The notes below the pieces were generated by a model, which was not told where the DNA came from, did not search any database, and saw only the letters and a program-made list of their open reading frames with translations. A stretch of DNA of 64,000 nucleotides from Ilex aquifolium. Taxonomy: Eukaryota; Streptophyta; Magnoliopsida; Aquifoliales; Aquifoliaceae. The stretch covers positions 31,952,093-32,016,092 of the forward strand of contig OX637392.1 of assembly GCA_951799425.1 (NCBI GenBank), given 5' to 3'. Of this stretch, positions 45,791 to 58,122 are shown piece by piece. The position numbers were made by a program, and so were the translations under genes. Numbering within the stretch: position 1 is the stretch's first letter; the number at the start of each line of letters is the position of its first letter.

Positions 45791-46248
45791 TGAGCTGAAG
45801 AGCTCATCTTTTATTTATAAGCTTTGAAGCTTATCATGTATTTATGAGCTGAAGAGCTCATCTTTCATTTATAAGCTTTGAAGCTTATCGTGTATTTATG
45901 AGCTGAAGAGCTCATCTTTTATTCATAAGCTTTGAAGCTTATCGTGTATTTATGAGCTAAAGAGCTCATCTTTTATTCATAAGCTTTGAAGCTTATCGTG
46001 TATTTATGAGCTAAAGAGCTCATCTTTCATTCATAAGCTTTGAAGCTTATCGTGTATTTATGAGCTGAAGAGCTCATCTTTTATTCATAAGCTTTGAAGC
46101 TTATCGTGTATTTATGAGCTAAAGAGCTCATCTTTTATTCATAAGCTTTGAAGCTTATCGTGTATTTATGAGCTAAAGAGCTCATCTTTCATTCATAAGC
46201 TTTGAAGCTTATCGTGTATTTATGAGCTGAAGAGCTCATCTTTACTTT
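45791..46248. repeat. 54-bp tandem array, about eight and a half copies
   Basis: The unit starts TGAGCTGAAGAGCTCATC at 45791 and recurs every 54 bp to 46223. Each unit has two inverted repeats, GAGCT-gaag-AGCTC and TAAGCTT-tg-AAGCTTA, so each can fold as two hairpins. Copies differ at few positions (G/A in GCTGAAG or GCTAAAG, T/C in CTTTTAT or CTTTCAT). It lies just downstream of integrase. Hypervariable tandem repeats in this place are known in Tat elements and can seed satellites. Confidence 0.96.
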
Positions 46249-46318
46249 GGGAGCCATTGAAGGATGAATAAAAGACTTGCTCATTCTTATTTAAAAGTAG
46301 CTCTATTACAGATAACAC

Positions 46319-47677
46319 TTACTGAAAAAACTTCTTAAGGTGCTCAGCATTCCACGAGTGAGGTAGGACTTGTCCCTCCTCTGTCTGCAGTTCGTAATTC
46401 CCGGGTCGGACTACCCTTGACACGATATAGGGCCCTTCCCAGTTGGGCCCCAATTTTCCATGCGTGGGATCCTTTCTTGCAAGCAGAAGCCTCCTAAGTA
46501 CCAAGTCTCCAGCCTTGAAGCTTCGGTGCCTTACCTTCCTGTCGTAATACCTTGCAGTTTTCCTTTGGTAAATGCGGACGCGATGCAGAGCTCTGTCCCT
46601 TTTTTCATCCAAGAGATCGAGGTTTAACAGAAGGGATTCATCATTGTGCTCGGCATCTGCAAATTCCACCCTTGGTGATTGGAGCCCTATGTCCACAGGG
46701 GCTACTGCCTCGGTTCCAAAGGTCAGAGCAAAGGGGGTTTCCTGAGTTGCAGATCTGACGGTGGTCCTGTAGGCCCACAATACCTCAGGGACGTATTCCA
46801 CCCACTTGCCCTTTAGGTTTTCTAGTTTGGTCTTCAAAGCTGACTTTATTGTTCTGATTGTGACCTCTGCCTGCCCATTGGACTGAGGATGAGCAGGAGC
46901 TGAGAAGTAGTTCTTGATCCCGAGCTCTGCACAAAAGCTTTTAAATTTTGAGTTATCAAACTGCTTTCCGTTGTCAGATACGAACGCTCTGGGAACTCCA
47001 AACCTGCAAACTATTGACTTCCAAACGAAGTTCTGAACTTTTTGCTCTGTGATGGTTGCTAAAGGTTCGACCTCTGCCCATTTGGTGAAGTAGTCTACTC
47101 CTATGATGGCAAACTTGCACTGCCCCACACCGGTGGGAAGGGGTCCCAGAATGTCCAAACCCCACTGCTGGAAAGGCCATGGGCTTACCACCGAGCTTAG
47201 GGGCTCGGGAGGACAGTGGGACACATTGGCATGCTCCTGACAAGTCTTGCATTTTCTTACTAAGTCGGTGGCATTTTTGAGCATGGTGGGTCAATAATAC
47301 CCTTGCCTCAGCACTTTTCCTGCCAAGGCCCGAGCTCCTATGTGATTGCCACATATTCCTTCATGTACCTCTCTGAGTATGTAGTTGGCATCCTCATCTC
47401 CTACGCACTTAAGGAGAGGCGTTGAGAATCCACGTTTGTACAGACTTCCTTGTAGCAGTGAAAATCTGGCAGACCTGGTCTTCAGCTTGGATGCCTCCTT
47501 AGCATCACTTGGCAAAGCCCCATTCTGCAGGTACCCTATGATGGGGTCCATCCAGCTCGGCTGAGCCTCGACTGATAGCATGTCCTCTTCTTCGACACTC
47601 ACTGAAGGCTCCGGGAGGTGTTCCACTGGTATTAGTCTATCCAAGTCTTCTTGCGAGGCAGTGGCTAATCTTGCCAA
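46319..47677 (-). pseudogene. Tat integrase region
   Basis: Minus strand. Zinc-finger cysteines in CKTCQEHANV, core start WGLDILGPLPTGVGQCKFAI, second aspartate in AFVSDNGKQF, glutamate region in HPQSNGQAEVTIRTIKSALK, and a C-terminal LGPNWEGPYIVSRVV motif. Together these make a Ty3/gypsy integrase that would insert element DNA. The region is nearly open, with a small number of breaks. Confidence 0.9.
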
Positions 47678-47686
47678 CGCATCTGC

Positions 47687-48781
47687 TCATGAATTTTCTG
47701 CTCTGGGCACATGTCTAACCTTAACTTGCACAAATTTTTTTATTATTTCTCGTACCTTTTTGAGGTAAAGGACCATCTTTTCGCCTCTTGCTTCGTAGGC
47801 CTCTTCTATCTGTTTCACCACCAGTTGAGAATCGCTGCAGATCTCCAGCTGCTCTGCTTCCATAGAATAAGCAAGATTAAGCCCAGCAATGACGGCTTCA
47901 TATTCTGCCTCATTATTTGAAGCTTTGAACCCAAATCTGAGGGCGTATTCGACGTCTATTCCTTCTGGGGAGGTCAGGATCATTCCTGCACCGCTTCCCT
48001 GCGCATTAGCAGCCCCATCCACTGAGAGTCTCCATATGGGGAGGTCCGGTATTAAATCTGTGGTCTCCACAGGCGCTGCCGCTGTGAACTCTGCAATAAA
48101 ATCCGCCAAAATTTGCCCTTTGATGGCAGTTCTTGGTTTGTACCTTATGTCAAACTCACTGAGCTCTATGGCCCATTTAACCAACCTCCCCGAGGACTCT
48201 GGCTTATGTAGTACTTGCCTCATTGGCTGGTCTGTTGGAACCTCGATAGTATGAGCCTGGAAATAGGGCCTGAGTCTTCTGGCTGTTGTCACCAACGCTA
48301 AGACGAGCTTCTCCATCTTTGGGTATCTCTCCTCTGCCCCTCTCAGAGCTCTGCTACAATAGTAGACTGGTTGCTGAGCTCTGTCTCGCTCCCTGACCAG
48401 CTCTGCGCTTGTCGAAAACTCTGAAACCGCCAGGTATAGAATAAGGACCTCCCCTTCTAAAGGGCTCACCAGTACGGGAGGAGAGCTCATATAATCTTTC
48501 AGGGCTTTAAATGCTTCTTCACACTTGGCATCCCACTGGAACGCCTTTTTTAATATCTGAAAGAACGGCTGGAATTTATCACTTGATCTAGACACGAAAC
48601 GGCTCAAGGCAGCTATCCTGCCTGTCAAGCGTTGCACCTCCCTTGTATTGGATGGTGACTGCATCTCCATCATTGCCCTAACCTTCTCTGGGTTAGCTTC
48701 AATTCCTCTGCTGCTAACTATAAAACCCAGGAATTTTCCTACCGAGACCCCAAACGCGCATTTCGCAGGGTTGAGCTTCAT
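47687..48781 (-). pseudogene. Tat RNase H and second, archaeal-like RNase H region
   Basis: The first RNase H contains YYCSRALRGAEERYPKMEKL. A second follows a linker: LSVDGAANAQGSGAG, NNEAEYEAVIAGLNLA and SDSQLVVKQI supply the D-E-D catalytic set of the extra RNase H that marks the Tat clade. Both would remove RNA from RNA/DNA hybrids during copying. Confidence 0.9.
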
Positions 48782-48799
48782 TCTGTACTCCTTTAGGAT

Positions 48800-50557
48800 T
48801 CAGAACGAATCTGCTAAGTGCTCGATGTGGAGCTCTGCTTTTAGTGACTTTACTAGCATATCATCTATGTAAACTTCCATGGATGCTCCTATCTGTTTTT
48901 GGAACATCCTATTTACCAGCCGCTGGTAAGTGGCTCCAGCATTCTTCAACCCGAAGGGCATGACCTGGTAACAGTATGTTCCTTGTTCTGTTACGAAGGA
49001 GGTCTTCTCCTGATCGCCTGGATCCATCCTGATCTGGTTGTATCCTGAGAAGGCATCCATGAAGCTAAGGAGCTCATGCCCGGCTGTGGCGTCCACTATT
49101 AAGTCAATACAAGGTAAAGGAAAGCTATCCTTGGGGCATGCTCGGTTGAGATCAGTAAAGTCAATGCACAATCGCCATTTGCCATTAGTTTTCTTGACGA
49201 GAACCACATTCGTCAACCAAGTAGGGTAGTCAACTTCCCTGATGGCCTTGGCATGGAGGAGCTTGCTGACCTCCTCATTAATCGTCTTTTGCCTTTCTGG
49301 GGCAAAACTTCTCCTCTTTTGTTTGACGGGTTTGCAAGCTGGATTTACACTCAGCTTATGGGTGATAACCGAAGGGTCAATTCTCTCCATGTCTTCCTGC
49401 TTCCACGCAAACACTCCCATATTCTCCTTTAGGAACTGGATAAGGAGACCTTTGAGCTCTGCGTTTAGTCTGGAACCCACATAAACGAGGTGCTCTGGCT
49501 TCTCATCAAGCTGAACTGGTTCCAGCTCTTCCGATGGCATTGGTCTTGTCTCCATTTCGTCTCTCATGTCGAGCTCATCCAGTTGGATGTTCTCAACCTC
49601 CTTCCTTTTCACAGAAGCCATGTAGCATTCCCTTGCCACCCGCTGGTCTCCTCGGACTACTCCGATTCCATTGTCCGTAGGAAATTTCACGACTAAATGG
49701 TAGGCAGATGGGATTGCCTTCATAGAATTAAGGGATGGCCTCCCAAGCAAGATGTTGTATGCAGAGGGTGCATTGACCACTAGGAACTTTACGGTGGTAG
49801 TGGCTTGGCAAGGTGGGTCCCCTAGGGTGAGCACGAGCTGGATTGAGCCTAGGGGAAGCACCCTTTCCCCGGAGAATCCCAGCAAGTGAGTGCTTACTGG
49901 CTCGAGTCTCTCCCTTCCTATATCCATCTTATCAAACGCAGGTGCGAAAATGATATCTGCCGAGCTCCCATTATCGATTAGAACACGATGAATAGTTCTA
50001 TTAGCCACCACTGCTCGCACCACCAATGGGTCATCATACGGGTACTGGCATCCCTCCAAATCAGCGTCCGAAAAAGTGATAGCTGTATCTATGCGTGGTG
50101 CTTTGGATACAGCGTACACTTCGAGAGCTTCTTCGGCTCTGATCCGGCGGAGGTGCGCTTTCCTGGCCGAGCTAGATTCTCCGCCTCCTGCGAACCCTCC
50201 TGATATTACTCTGATCTCCCCTAGAGGCTGCTGGTGCGGTGCCGGTGCCTGCTGTCGGGGTGGTGGAGGGGGAAGAGCTCGGTTCTGGTTGTCATTGGCT
50301 ACAAAACGACGTAACTGACCTCGTTGGATCAAAAACTCGATCTCCTTCTTTAGTTGAATGCAGTCATCAGTGTGGTGACCATGGTCTCTATGGTAATCGC
50401 AGTACTTGGTGGGGTCTCTTTTGGCTGGATCTGCCTTCATTCGAGGTGGCCATCTTAAGAACTTCTCGTTTTGGACCTCGTACAGAACTTGCGACACAGC
50501 GGCGGTGAGTGGGGTGAATCGCTGGGGTCCATATCTGGGCTGTAGTTCAGGCTGCAT
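48800..50557 (-). pseudogene. Tat Gag end, protease and reverse transcriptase region
   Basis: A zinc-knuckle-like CDYHRDHGHHTDDC lies near the start. Next is a retropepsin site in VLIDNGSSADIIF. The RT follows, with NGKWRLCIDFTDLNRACPKD, VMPFGLKNAGATYQRLVNRM and the catalytic YIDDMLVKS. The frame is long (about 585 residues) and overlaps the gag frame. Confidence 0.92.
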
Positions 50558-51795
50558 GGGGCCCAGGCGGTCTCTGACATTTCCTCTTCTCTTTGGCGAG
50601 TGGTCCCTATCTTTTCTGGGGGACCTCTCTCGCCCTTTTTCCTTCCTGGGACTCCTGTCTCTTCTCTTCTCTTCTCTTCTTTTTCCTTCTCCTTTCGTGA
50701 GGATGTTCCTCCTACTTTAGAAAGGAGTGCCTCTTCGCCATTTATATACTTTTCTGCCTTGGCTAACACCTCAACCATGCTTGCCTGAGGGTTCTTTGAT
50801 ATAGAAAACATCAAGTCCTTTGACTGCACTCCCAGTCCTGCAATGAAAGCAGTTATGGCGAATTTTTCATCTGGGACGTCTACCTTCAATGTCTCTGAGT
50901 TAAACCTTTGGACATAAGACCTCAGGTTCTCTTGGGGACCCTGCTTCACGTTCAGCAGATGGTAGCTTGATTTTCTGTATATCCGGGCTCCTATAAAGTG
51001 AGATACGAAAGCAATGGAGAGCTCTTTAAAGGATGAGATCGAGGCAGGTGGGAGCCTGTGAAACCAGGCTAAGGCTGAGCCTTTCAATGTGATGGCAAAA
51101 GCTCTGCAGCGTACGGGATCCTGGTATCCATGTAGCTCCATCTGGTTCTTGTAAGTGTTGAGATGATCTACGAGATCTTTAGACCCATCAAAGACCTCTA
51201 TTTGAGGCATCCTGAACTTCGGTGGGAGAGGGAAGTGTAGCACCCCCGTGGTGAATGGGGACTCGGTTTGCTGAACCAAGACATCCATTGTAACCGGAGC
51301 TTTACTCCTTACAGCCTCCTTCATGTAGCTGAGCTCTTGTTGGATGTCGTTGAAGCGTTGCTCCCAGCGCTGCTCTTTCCTGTCCGGCGGATAAGGGAAA
51401 GAATCATCCCTATCGCCCCCGTCGTTCTGACTTTGCATCTCGTCGTTATGGCCATTCCTAGGGGGCACATAAGGAGCATGCCCCCTGGTCTGGCTGCTTT
51501 CTCCTCCTTCGTCGACCTCTCTGAGGGGGTCCCAGTGTCGCCGTTCCCTGTAAGGGGGGTTATTCTGGCCTTCTTGGGCCGGTCGTGCCTCCTGTGGGCG
51601 TTGTACGAGCTTTGATAGCTCTGCATTTTCCTTTAGTAATCGTTGGTTGACGAGGCGAAGGGCCTCCAACTCGTTATTAATGGGGGAATTCGTCTCCTGG
51701 ATGTTCCCTGGTTGTCTGTCGTTGGTGGCTTCCTGTTGATCTTGCATTCGTGGTAGGTTTGTTTGACTTCTGCTCATATTTCGAGTTGTTACCAT
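50455..51795 (-). CDS. Tat gag region
   Basis: A 446-residue minus-strand frame starting about 60 bp inside the 5' LTR (MVTTRNMSRSQTNLPRMQDQ). Its middle is the Retrotrans_gag domain: VDHLNTYKNQMELHG, then FAITLKGSALAWFHRLPPAS, then LLNVKQGPQENLRSYVQRFN. The N-terminal part is charged and coiled-coil-like, the C-terminal part basic. Gag forms the particle. It overlaps the downstream protease/RT frame by about 100 bp. Confidence 0.88.
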   Translation of the reverse strand: MVTTRNMSRSQTNLPRMQDQQEATNDRQPGNIQETNSPINNELEALRLVNQRLLKENAELSKLVQRPQEARPAQEGQNNPPYRERRHWDPLREVDEGGESSQTRGHAPYVPPRNGHNDEMQSQNDGGDRDDSFPYPPDRKEQRWEQRFNDIQQELSYMKEAVRSKAPVTMDVLVQQTESPFTTGVLHFPLPPKFRMPQIEVFDGSKDLVDHLNTYKNQMELHGYQDPVRCRAFAITLKGSALAWFHRLPPASISSFKELSIAFVSHFIGARIYRKSSYHLLNVKQGPQENLRSYVQRFNSETLKVDVPDEKFAITAFIAGLGVQSKDLMFSISKNPQASMVEVLAKAEKYINGEEALLSKVGGTSSRKEKEKEEKRREETGVPGRKKGERGPPEKIGTTRQREEEMSETAWAPCSLNYSPDMDPSDSPHSPPLCRKFCTRSKTRSS

Positions 51796-51840
51796 CAGTC
51801 ACTGAGGAATCAGTTTATTTGTAACAGGAACAGTCGTTCC

Positions 51841-51857
51841 CACAGACGGCGCCCAAC
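51841..51857 (-). other. Primer-binding site of Tat element
   Basis: TTGGGCGCCGTCTGTG on minus, directly after the 5' LTR. I do not assign the tRNA. Confidence 0.8.
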
Positions 51858-52551
51858 TGATGGCGTCAAACTGTGCGTATGAGCTATGGGATTGGATTGT
51901 GTGGTATGTACGATCTGCGTAGGGCTGGGTATGATATCTGAACTACAAGGCTCGTGAATTGGTGGATGAACGCTCTAATCAATCGATGTGTAGTGTGTGA
52001 AATGCAGTAAAAGTATAGTGGTTCACCGGCTAATGAGCTCGGCTAATCCACTCTCTAATGGAGGCTCTTGCTCCCTTCTCTTTATTGATGAATTGAACGT
52101 CCTACAGTAGAATACTCGGGGTCCCCTTTAATGGAGGTTGTCCCTCCCTTATTATCGCCTCATGCTTACCTCTAATTCGGAATTATATCCTACATTGAAG
52201 GGATTGCTCCCTATCTTCATCTCTAATTCCGGAGTTACCCAAACTCCTTATGGCTGGTTTCAAACGGAGAGATCCTTGCCTTCTTCCACGGGATTTTTCT
52301 TAGTTTTAGGAGGGGATCATGGTTGAATACGGGTTTCATGCCTTGGATTGGTTCTACTTCCTTTGTAAGGGTATCCGTTGTCATCTTGCTGGCCCCTTGG
52401 CATCTCTCATCTCGAATCTTTAGCAGGGAGTGTCAATGCTGGCTGGGCGAGCTCAGACCATGGCTAGGGGGGGAGCTCAGCTTATTTTACCTGAGCTCCC
52501 GAGCTGAGCTCACTAACTGAGCACGTGTCAGTTTTATTCTTGGCATCATCA
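51858..52551 (-). repeat. Tat element 5' LTR
   Basis: 694 bp, three differences from the 3' LTR by eye, followed by target copy ACTTC (52552-52556). Confidence 0.95.
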
Positions 52552-52556
52552 ACTTC

Positions 52557-53726
52557 AACTCATCCTCATGCCTCACAATCTCTTATTCGTTTCCTAACAC
52601 TCGTTTTTTTACTTCTACATGATGCTATTTTTAGGGAAATAACACGAGGTTTGTAATTAGAACTTGATTCACTACATTAGTTAAAAAAATAAACAAGATT
52701 AAGATACTTGGTTTCAGCCAATAATTTTAAAGAGAAAGCCAAAGAAATTATATGAATTGGATAATTGTGATGGAAATTTGAAAATTCGCCAAGCATTTGA
52801 CAAATTATACAACCATAATCGAATTGTTCCTGATTAATACGCAAAAAAATTTGGCAGACCAGACAAGGTATCAAATGATAGCTACATAGACATGAAGTCA
52901 AACCAACAAGAAAGACTATAAGCCACATGTGTACACATGGATGATCTTGTAGTTATTATGCAACAGGAAAACTCAAGACCCAGCAAGTTGAATTGAGAGT
53001 TGGCCTATCATGCTTTTATAGTTATTTCATTATGATTCATGCAACATGACGGAGTTACAGTTACAATTATAGCATTTTATCCAGTATAAAAGCACATCAA
53101 CCCACCTCTCCTAGGAGAGAATCTGCCATTAGAGGAGGTGATCAAGGATTTTCAGTATGTATAGCAGCACAAACAAAGTAGCTAAGAGGGTTTGCTCTGC
53201 CAAACTAATCTGCAATTTTTTTTCTACATGAATAACTCGAACCAAGTTTATGATAGAAGAAGCCAACCTCGTAGTGTAGAATCTATATTTTTTAATTTGA
53301 GAATGATGGATTGAATATTGAGGTTCACAATCAGGGGTAGCAAAAAGAAGGCCCTTTCTATGGATCTTCTCTCCGGACAACCCTTGCCAGATTCCTGTGA
53401 AGATTTGAACACAAATAAAGGTAAGCTAATTGAATGAAACTACAAAGATGTCAACTAAAAAAGTGAAGAAAATATATAACTCAACGGAGTTCGAAAATCC
53501 AGTTTTATTAGCATTCTTCTCAAAATTCGAAAAAACTCCAAATATGAAATGGTATCTAATTCAAGAATGGCATAAAAATAACAAAATCAAGTAAAACTAT
53601 TTCATATTGAAGCTAATAAAAGAATTAAAATAGAGAACCTTGGAAATTAGCTCAAATTCATCAAAAACATTGCTTCTAGTTTATGCATTAGCGAATAGGA
53701 TGAACGACATGCTCCTGTGACAAGAC
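52557..53726. other. Host-like flank, no gene supported
   Basis: About 1.2 kb, AT-rich, continuing the sequence left of 39205. A minus-strand frame (53129-53380) begins after an acceptor-like TCTTCACAG near 53390. I cannot match its product to any family. Confidence 0.4.
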
Positions 53727-56225
53727 CTTATTGTAACGCCCCAAATACCACCCTGGACGGCAATACATTCTACAACCATTTATAATGTGAGAGCACAAAT
53801 AAAAAATTCATAAATAACCGGGGGTCCTTAATTTTCACGAAATTTGGGCAGAGCCTCCTTTGTTCTGGGAGCTCTACCCAAAACACAACATGTGCATTTA
53901 TAATACATCGACCACACCGGGTCCATTTATCCCTCAAATCTCTACAACGTTGCCCCAAAAGATTTTCCATTCACCACATGTAATATTCACAATAACATTC
54001 TCCAAAATAATAAGACAAGTCATGGCCACAATATCAAAAGAATATGTCCAACAATGGCCTTTACATTTCCAAATGAATTGAACTAAGATAACGCAGCGGA
54101 ATACAAAATACTAGACTTTACATGACTTCCAAAATAATTTATCAAGTCTAGTACAAAAATAAATGACATCTCTATATGTCCCACTCGGGATCCACGTATC
54201 CCTCTAAGGAAGCTTCTCCTTGGCCCGGCTCATGAGCATCGAGCTCCTCCTCTAGAGTAAAATCTGAACATATTCAACAGTAGGGGGTGAGCACGAAGCT
54301 CTGTAGAAAAATCCTCCCAATCCCAAACAAGGTTTAGAAAAGTATATAAAACGGTCGGTCTCATTTTACAAATAACATATATAGCATTTCAAGTAAAACA
54401 TGACATTTTAAGTAGATCTCCAGTTTAAGCTATAATCATGATCTAGTGAAAAGTTAATGTAAATTGCATAACATTATACCATTTATGAAGGGCGTCTTCC
54501 GATGCATTGTCCCATACCAATGCACCGGCCAAGACAATCCAACCATCATTCTCTATATATATATTTTGGTTCATCCCCGTACCATGTATGTTGATTGCTT
54601 CTCATGAATCTACCCAACGATTATACCTAGTCCACCTATGTACATCATAATCACAAGCACTATAGGAAAGGGCGTCTACCATCCCAATGGCAGTGACGAG
54701 TCCCTTCCTAGGAAAAGTATACAATCCCTTGTTCGAACTCCAGTGAACGATAGTGGTCGCATTACCAAATGACAAACCACTACAAGTGTTAGGAAACCAT
54801 CCCACCCCTCACTGGGATAGACTAACCTCTAACACTCTACGGCATCTCTCGATGGCAATCCAAGTCCCTCACAACAACCATACAATGAGGAAACCAAAAT
54901 ATTCTCCATTCATAAACAATTTCCAATATATACAAAAACCACAATTCCTCATTTATAATTCAAGAGTCACAAGTGTACCATTCTCAATATACTACAATAC
55001 TAAGGAATTTAAAATATGCAAGAGATCATATCAATAAACCTTCACAACCTTGATATCAAAATTCTAGGGTTTTTCCAAACCAAACATAATTTCTTGGAAT
55101 AATAACAAGGATTAGATTAAAACATGATTTAGTCAACAATAGGCATTTAGAAATCATGAATTCATGTATTTTTCATAACCCAAACATGTATTTAACAAAA
55201 CTAAGATTTTGGGAACTCAAGAACAATGTCTCTTGAACCCAATCATGCATTTTGTTCAAAATCTATGTTTCAATAACAAAGAATCCAAGAACTCATATCT
55301 ATTTATCATATACTCTCAAGAATATTGAAAACATACATATATAATACCATAATCCTCAATGAAAGAGTTTGAGAAGAATCCCCTACCTTGAAATCAAACC
55401 AAAGTCCAAACAAAAGCCCAAACTTTAGAGAATCTCTTTGCCCCTTTTCTTCTTCCCTTTCTCTTCCCCTAGGGTTCTAACAAGTTGGAGGTGAGAGTGG
55501 AGTGAAAGGATGGGAGCAAATGGACTGAAAAATGGTGTTTTAAACATAGCAGCCCCGATTTTTACTGTTCACTGGGCTGCAATTTGAGTTTTTCTCCAAA
55601 ATTACGATTTTGCCACTAAGAACCTCCAATTTGATCCATATGACTACCCTAAGGTTTTTCGACGTTCCGGATTCATTTCTAATGTTATTTTAACCTAAAA
55701 ACATTTATTTTTATGATTTATTTTAAAACTAAAATAAATTTACACTCGAATATTAAAATTACAACCCAAGTGCAGATTTTTGGTCAACTTCGGAGAATAA
55801 ACTGATTTGACTCAGGTATTTCTAGTATGTGTGACCTATATGGTTGGAAAGATATACGAGTTAGGGTTCTAACAAAAATAACGGTGCGCAATTTGGACTT
55901 TCCAACAAAGAGTTATGATCAAATTGGTGAAAGGTAGTCGGCCGGACTGTTTCGACATTGTTTCGTTATCTGGGCATAACTCTCTCATCCGAGCTCCGAT
56001 TGAGATGATTCAAGATGATATGGAACGCTACGAAAGATCTCTACAACTTTCATGTTTTGAGTTTTGAGAGATATTTACTGCATCAAGGTCGAAATCGCAC
56101 TTGAAGTTGCAGCCAGTGCACTGTTCACGTGCACTGTTCACAGCCTATTTCATCCATTTTTACAACAATTATTTACTATATATCTATATGCATATATAAA
56201 ATAAAATGCGGGGTGTTACACTTAT
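53727..56225 (-). mobile_element. Solo LTR, family X, with CTTAT target duplication
   Basis: The LTR (53732-56220, 2489 bp) reads TGTAACGCCCC...GGGGTGTTACA on plus, and CTTAT is repeated at 53727-53731 and 56221-56225. It belongs with 27304-29502: the regions around TGAGCAC(G/T)AAGCTCTGTAG and CACTACAAGTGTTAGGAAACC match. Its first 200 bp on plus also match the Tekay LTR end, with the conserved hairpin at 53846-53879, so the LTR looks like a mosaic. CAGTGCACTG at 56114-56123. Confidence 0.92.
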
Positions 56226-58122
56226 TTTGTAAATCATATCATTGAGGAAGCAGTAGAAATAAATTCTTTAATACAAATTAATCAAAACATGACACCTAAA
56301 ACTAATAAGCTTATGATAATCGCCATAACAACAAAAATAAGCACAAAGTTAAATAAGTTGCTCTAATTAATAGGTGCTAAATGGTAAAAGCATGGACAAC
56401 GAAATTTAGAGGCTTCAATCTTATCTATACTACTTTAAAATGTCAACAAAAGTGAAAAACTTTTCATTGACTATCATACCCTTGATAAAACAACTAATGC
56501 CAACACTATCTTTTGTAAGTTATTATAAAATTATTAATATGATTTTTTATGGTGAAAGTTATACAAACTTTTGAACTTCTATTTACATATTTTTAATAAA
56601 TGCTTCATCTCTTGAATTGGCCACTTAGAAGCAAGAATGTTAATCATATCTTTTGATTCTATTTGAGCTTACAACATAAAGAAAGCACATCATAATGTGA
56701 CTTTGCACGTTACTCATTGCATTAAACTATTGTTTTTTTAGTCTTTCATCAGAATTAATTAGATGTACAACTGTAGTTCTCTCCACCATCCACCGTGCAT
56801 GAAATTGTCTCACACATGAACACGACGGCTCAACTCCTACGCTTCTTCTTTCATGATTACTTGATTGAGGTAAGTTTTTCTATTTTTCTAGATTTCAACC
56901 TTTATTCCACTTGGATTTTGTCATTCTTAGTGCTCAATGTTTCTTTGATTCAATCATATGCTTTGTCCTTTCTTTGGCTTTCTTAGTTTTAATGTATTGG
57001 GTTTGTTGTCATTTTTTAACTCGTAAGCATTAGGTATTCTTGCTTGTTCTGGTTTCTCAAAACTTATTTTGTTGGTTTCAAAGTTTCAAAGGGCCTTGAT
57101 CATATGTCTGCATTTTCATTTTTCTAATTTTGGTATTTTATGAGTATATTGATTTCTTGTTCAAGGCGTTGCAACTAACCATTTTTGGACATGTATTTTC
57201 TGGTATTGATATGGGTAATGGATTATTGCCTATGTTATTCATTTGGTGATTATAGGTCTTTCAGTTGGATTCTGTCAAAAGGATACATATACAGGTTTTT
57301 TTTTCTCTGCTCCTTGTTTTATGGATTAACTTTGTCCTCTTGATTTCTAGCTTTTTTCAGTGCTCTGGCATTTGAAGTAGGATTTAGGTGCTAAGAGGCT
57401 TGGATTTCTTTGACATAGATTATATGGCAGGTATCTTGTTGTGTTGGATATTGTGAACCATACATCTTCGAATTGTTGGGTTTGTTGCATATCATCATAT
57501 TATTTTTTCTCTATTGGTTAATTAATTCTATAATGTATATTTCATTTTCAAAATTATTACGCTTCGATTCTTTAAAACCACTCAACCGAGCCGTAAGACA
57601 TTGAAAGACTATAAGTTCGTTGATATCTATGTTAAATGTAGGTAGGCACATTAGAATTGTCTAAAATATTTCAAAAAAAATATACTCTCTAAAATAGAGT
57701 ATTATTAGAGATACTCTTACTCCAAGCTTAAGAGTCTTGCGGCTATTCATCTTGCGTGAATACCAAATCTACCGCTACAATGATTACTTCGATACATCAA
57801 AGCATAAAATGGTCCTAATTCTACTACAAGACTACTACTGTCAAGTACCAATTCTACTTCTAATAGAATTGTTCTAACAGGTTCCAGAATCCATGAGGGT
57901 ATATAAATATTCTAAAGACTTATGGAATTATTCAATCAACTAATGATAATAATAAAATAAGTAAGTAAACAATGTGGGATGGTTTGTTGATACTTCAAGA
58001 CTATACTTATAATCACTCCCAGTAAAAAACTCCATGCATGCACACACATTCCAATTGGTGCCCCATGCACACCTAAAAGATGCAATTTTGACGCATGTAC
58101 ACTACTAACACACAACCAATGC
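56226..58122. other. Host-like sequence with a Helitron-like 5' end
   Basis: TCTATACTACTTTAAAATGTC follows an A at 56423/56424 and matches the start of the Helitron-like family; I could not place its 3' end. The rest is T-rich with intron-like character, and no exon is recognisable. Confidence 0.45.

Larger units (their letters stand above)
39205..52556 (-). mobile_element. Complete Tat-lineage Ty3/gypsy element, 13.3 kb, ACTTC target duplication
   Basis: LTRs of 694 bp lie at 39210-39903 (3' in element sense) and 51858-52551 (5'), with ACTTC at 39205-39209 and 52552-52556. I count three differences between the LTRs (about 0.4%), so insertion was recent, a few hundred thousand years at usual plant rates. 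A primer site (51841-51857, TTGGGCGCCGTCTGTG on minus) and a polypurine tract (CTGGGGGGCAAC, 39904-39915) are in place. On minus: gag, protease, RT, RNase H, a second RNase H, integrase. Between integrase and the 3' LTR lie 6.4 kb with a tandem array and two antisense genes. The second RNase H, long 3' region, tandem repeats and antisense frames are features of the Tat clade. It looks nearly whole, with about three or four breaks in the coding part. Confidence 0.95.
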
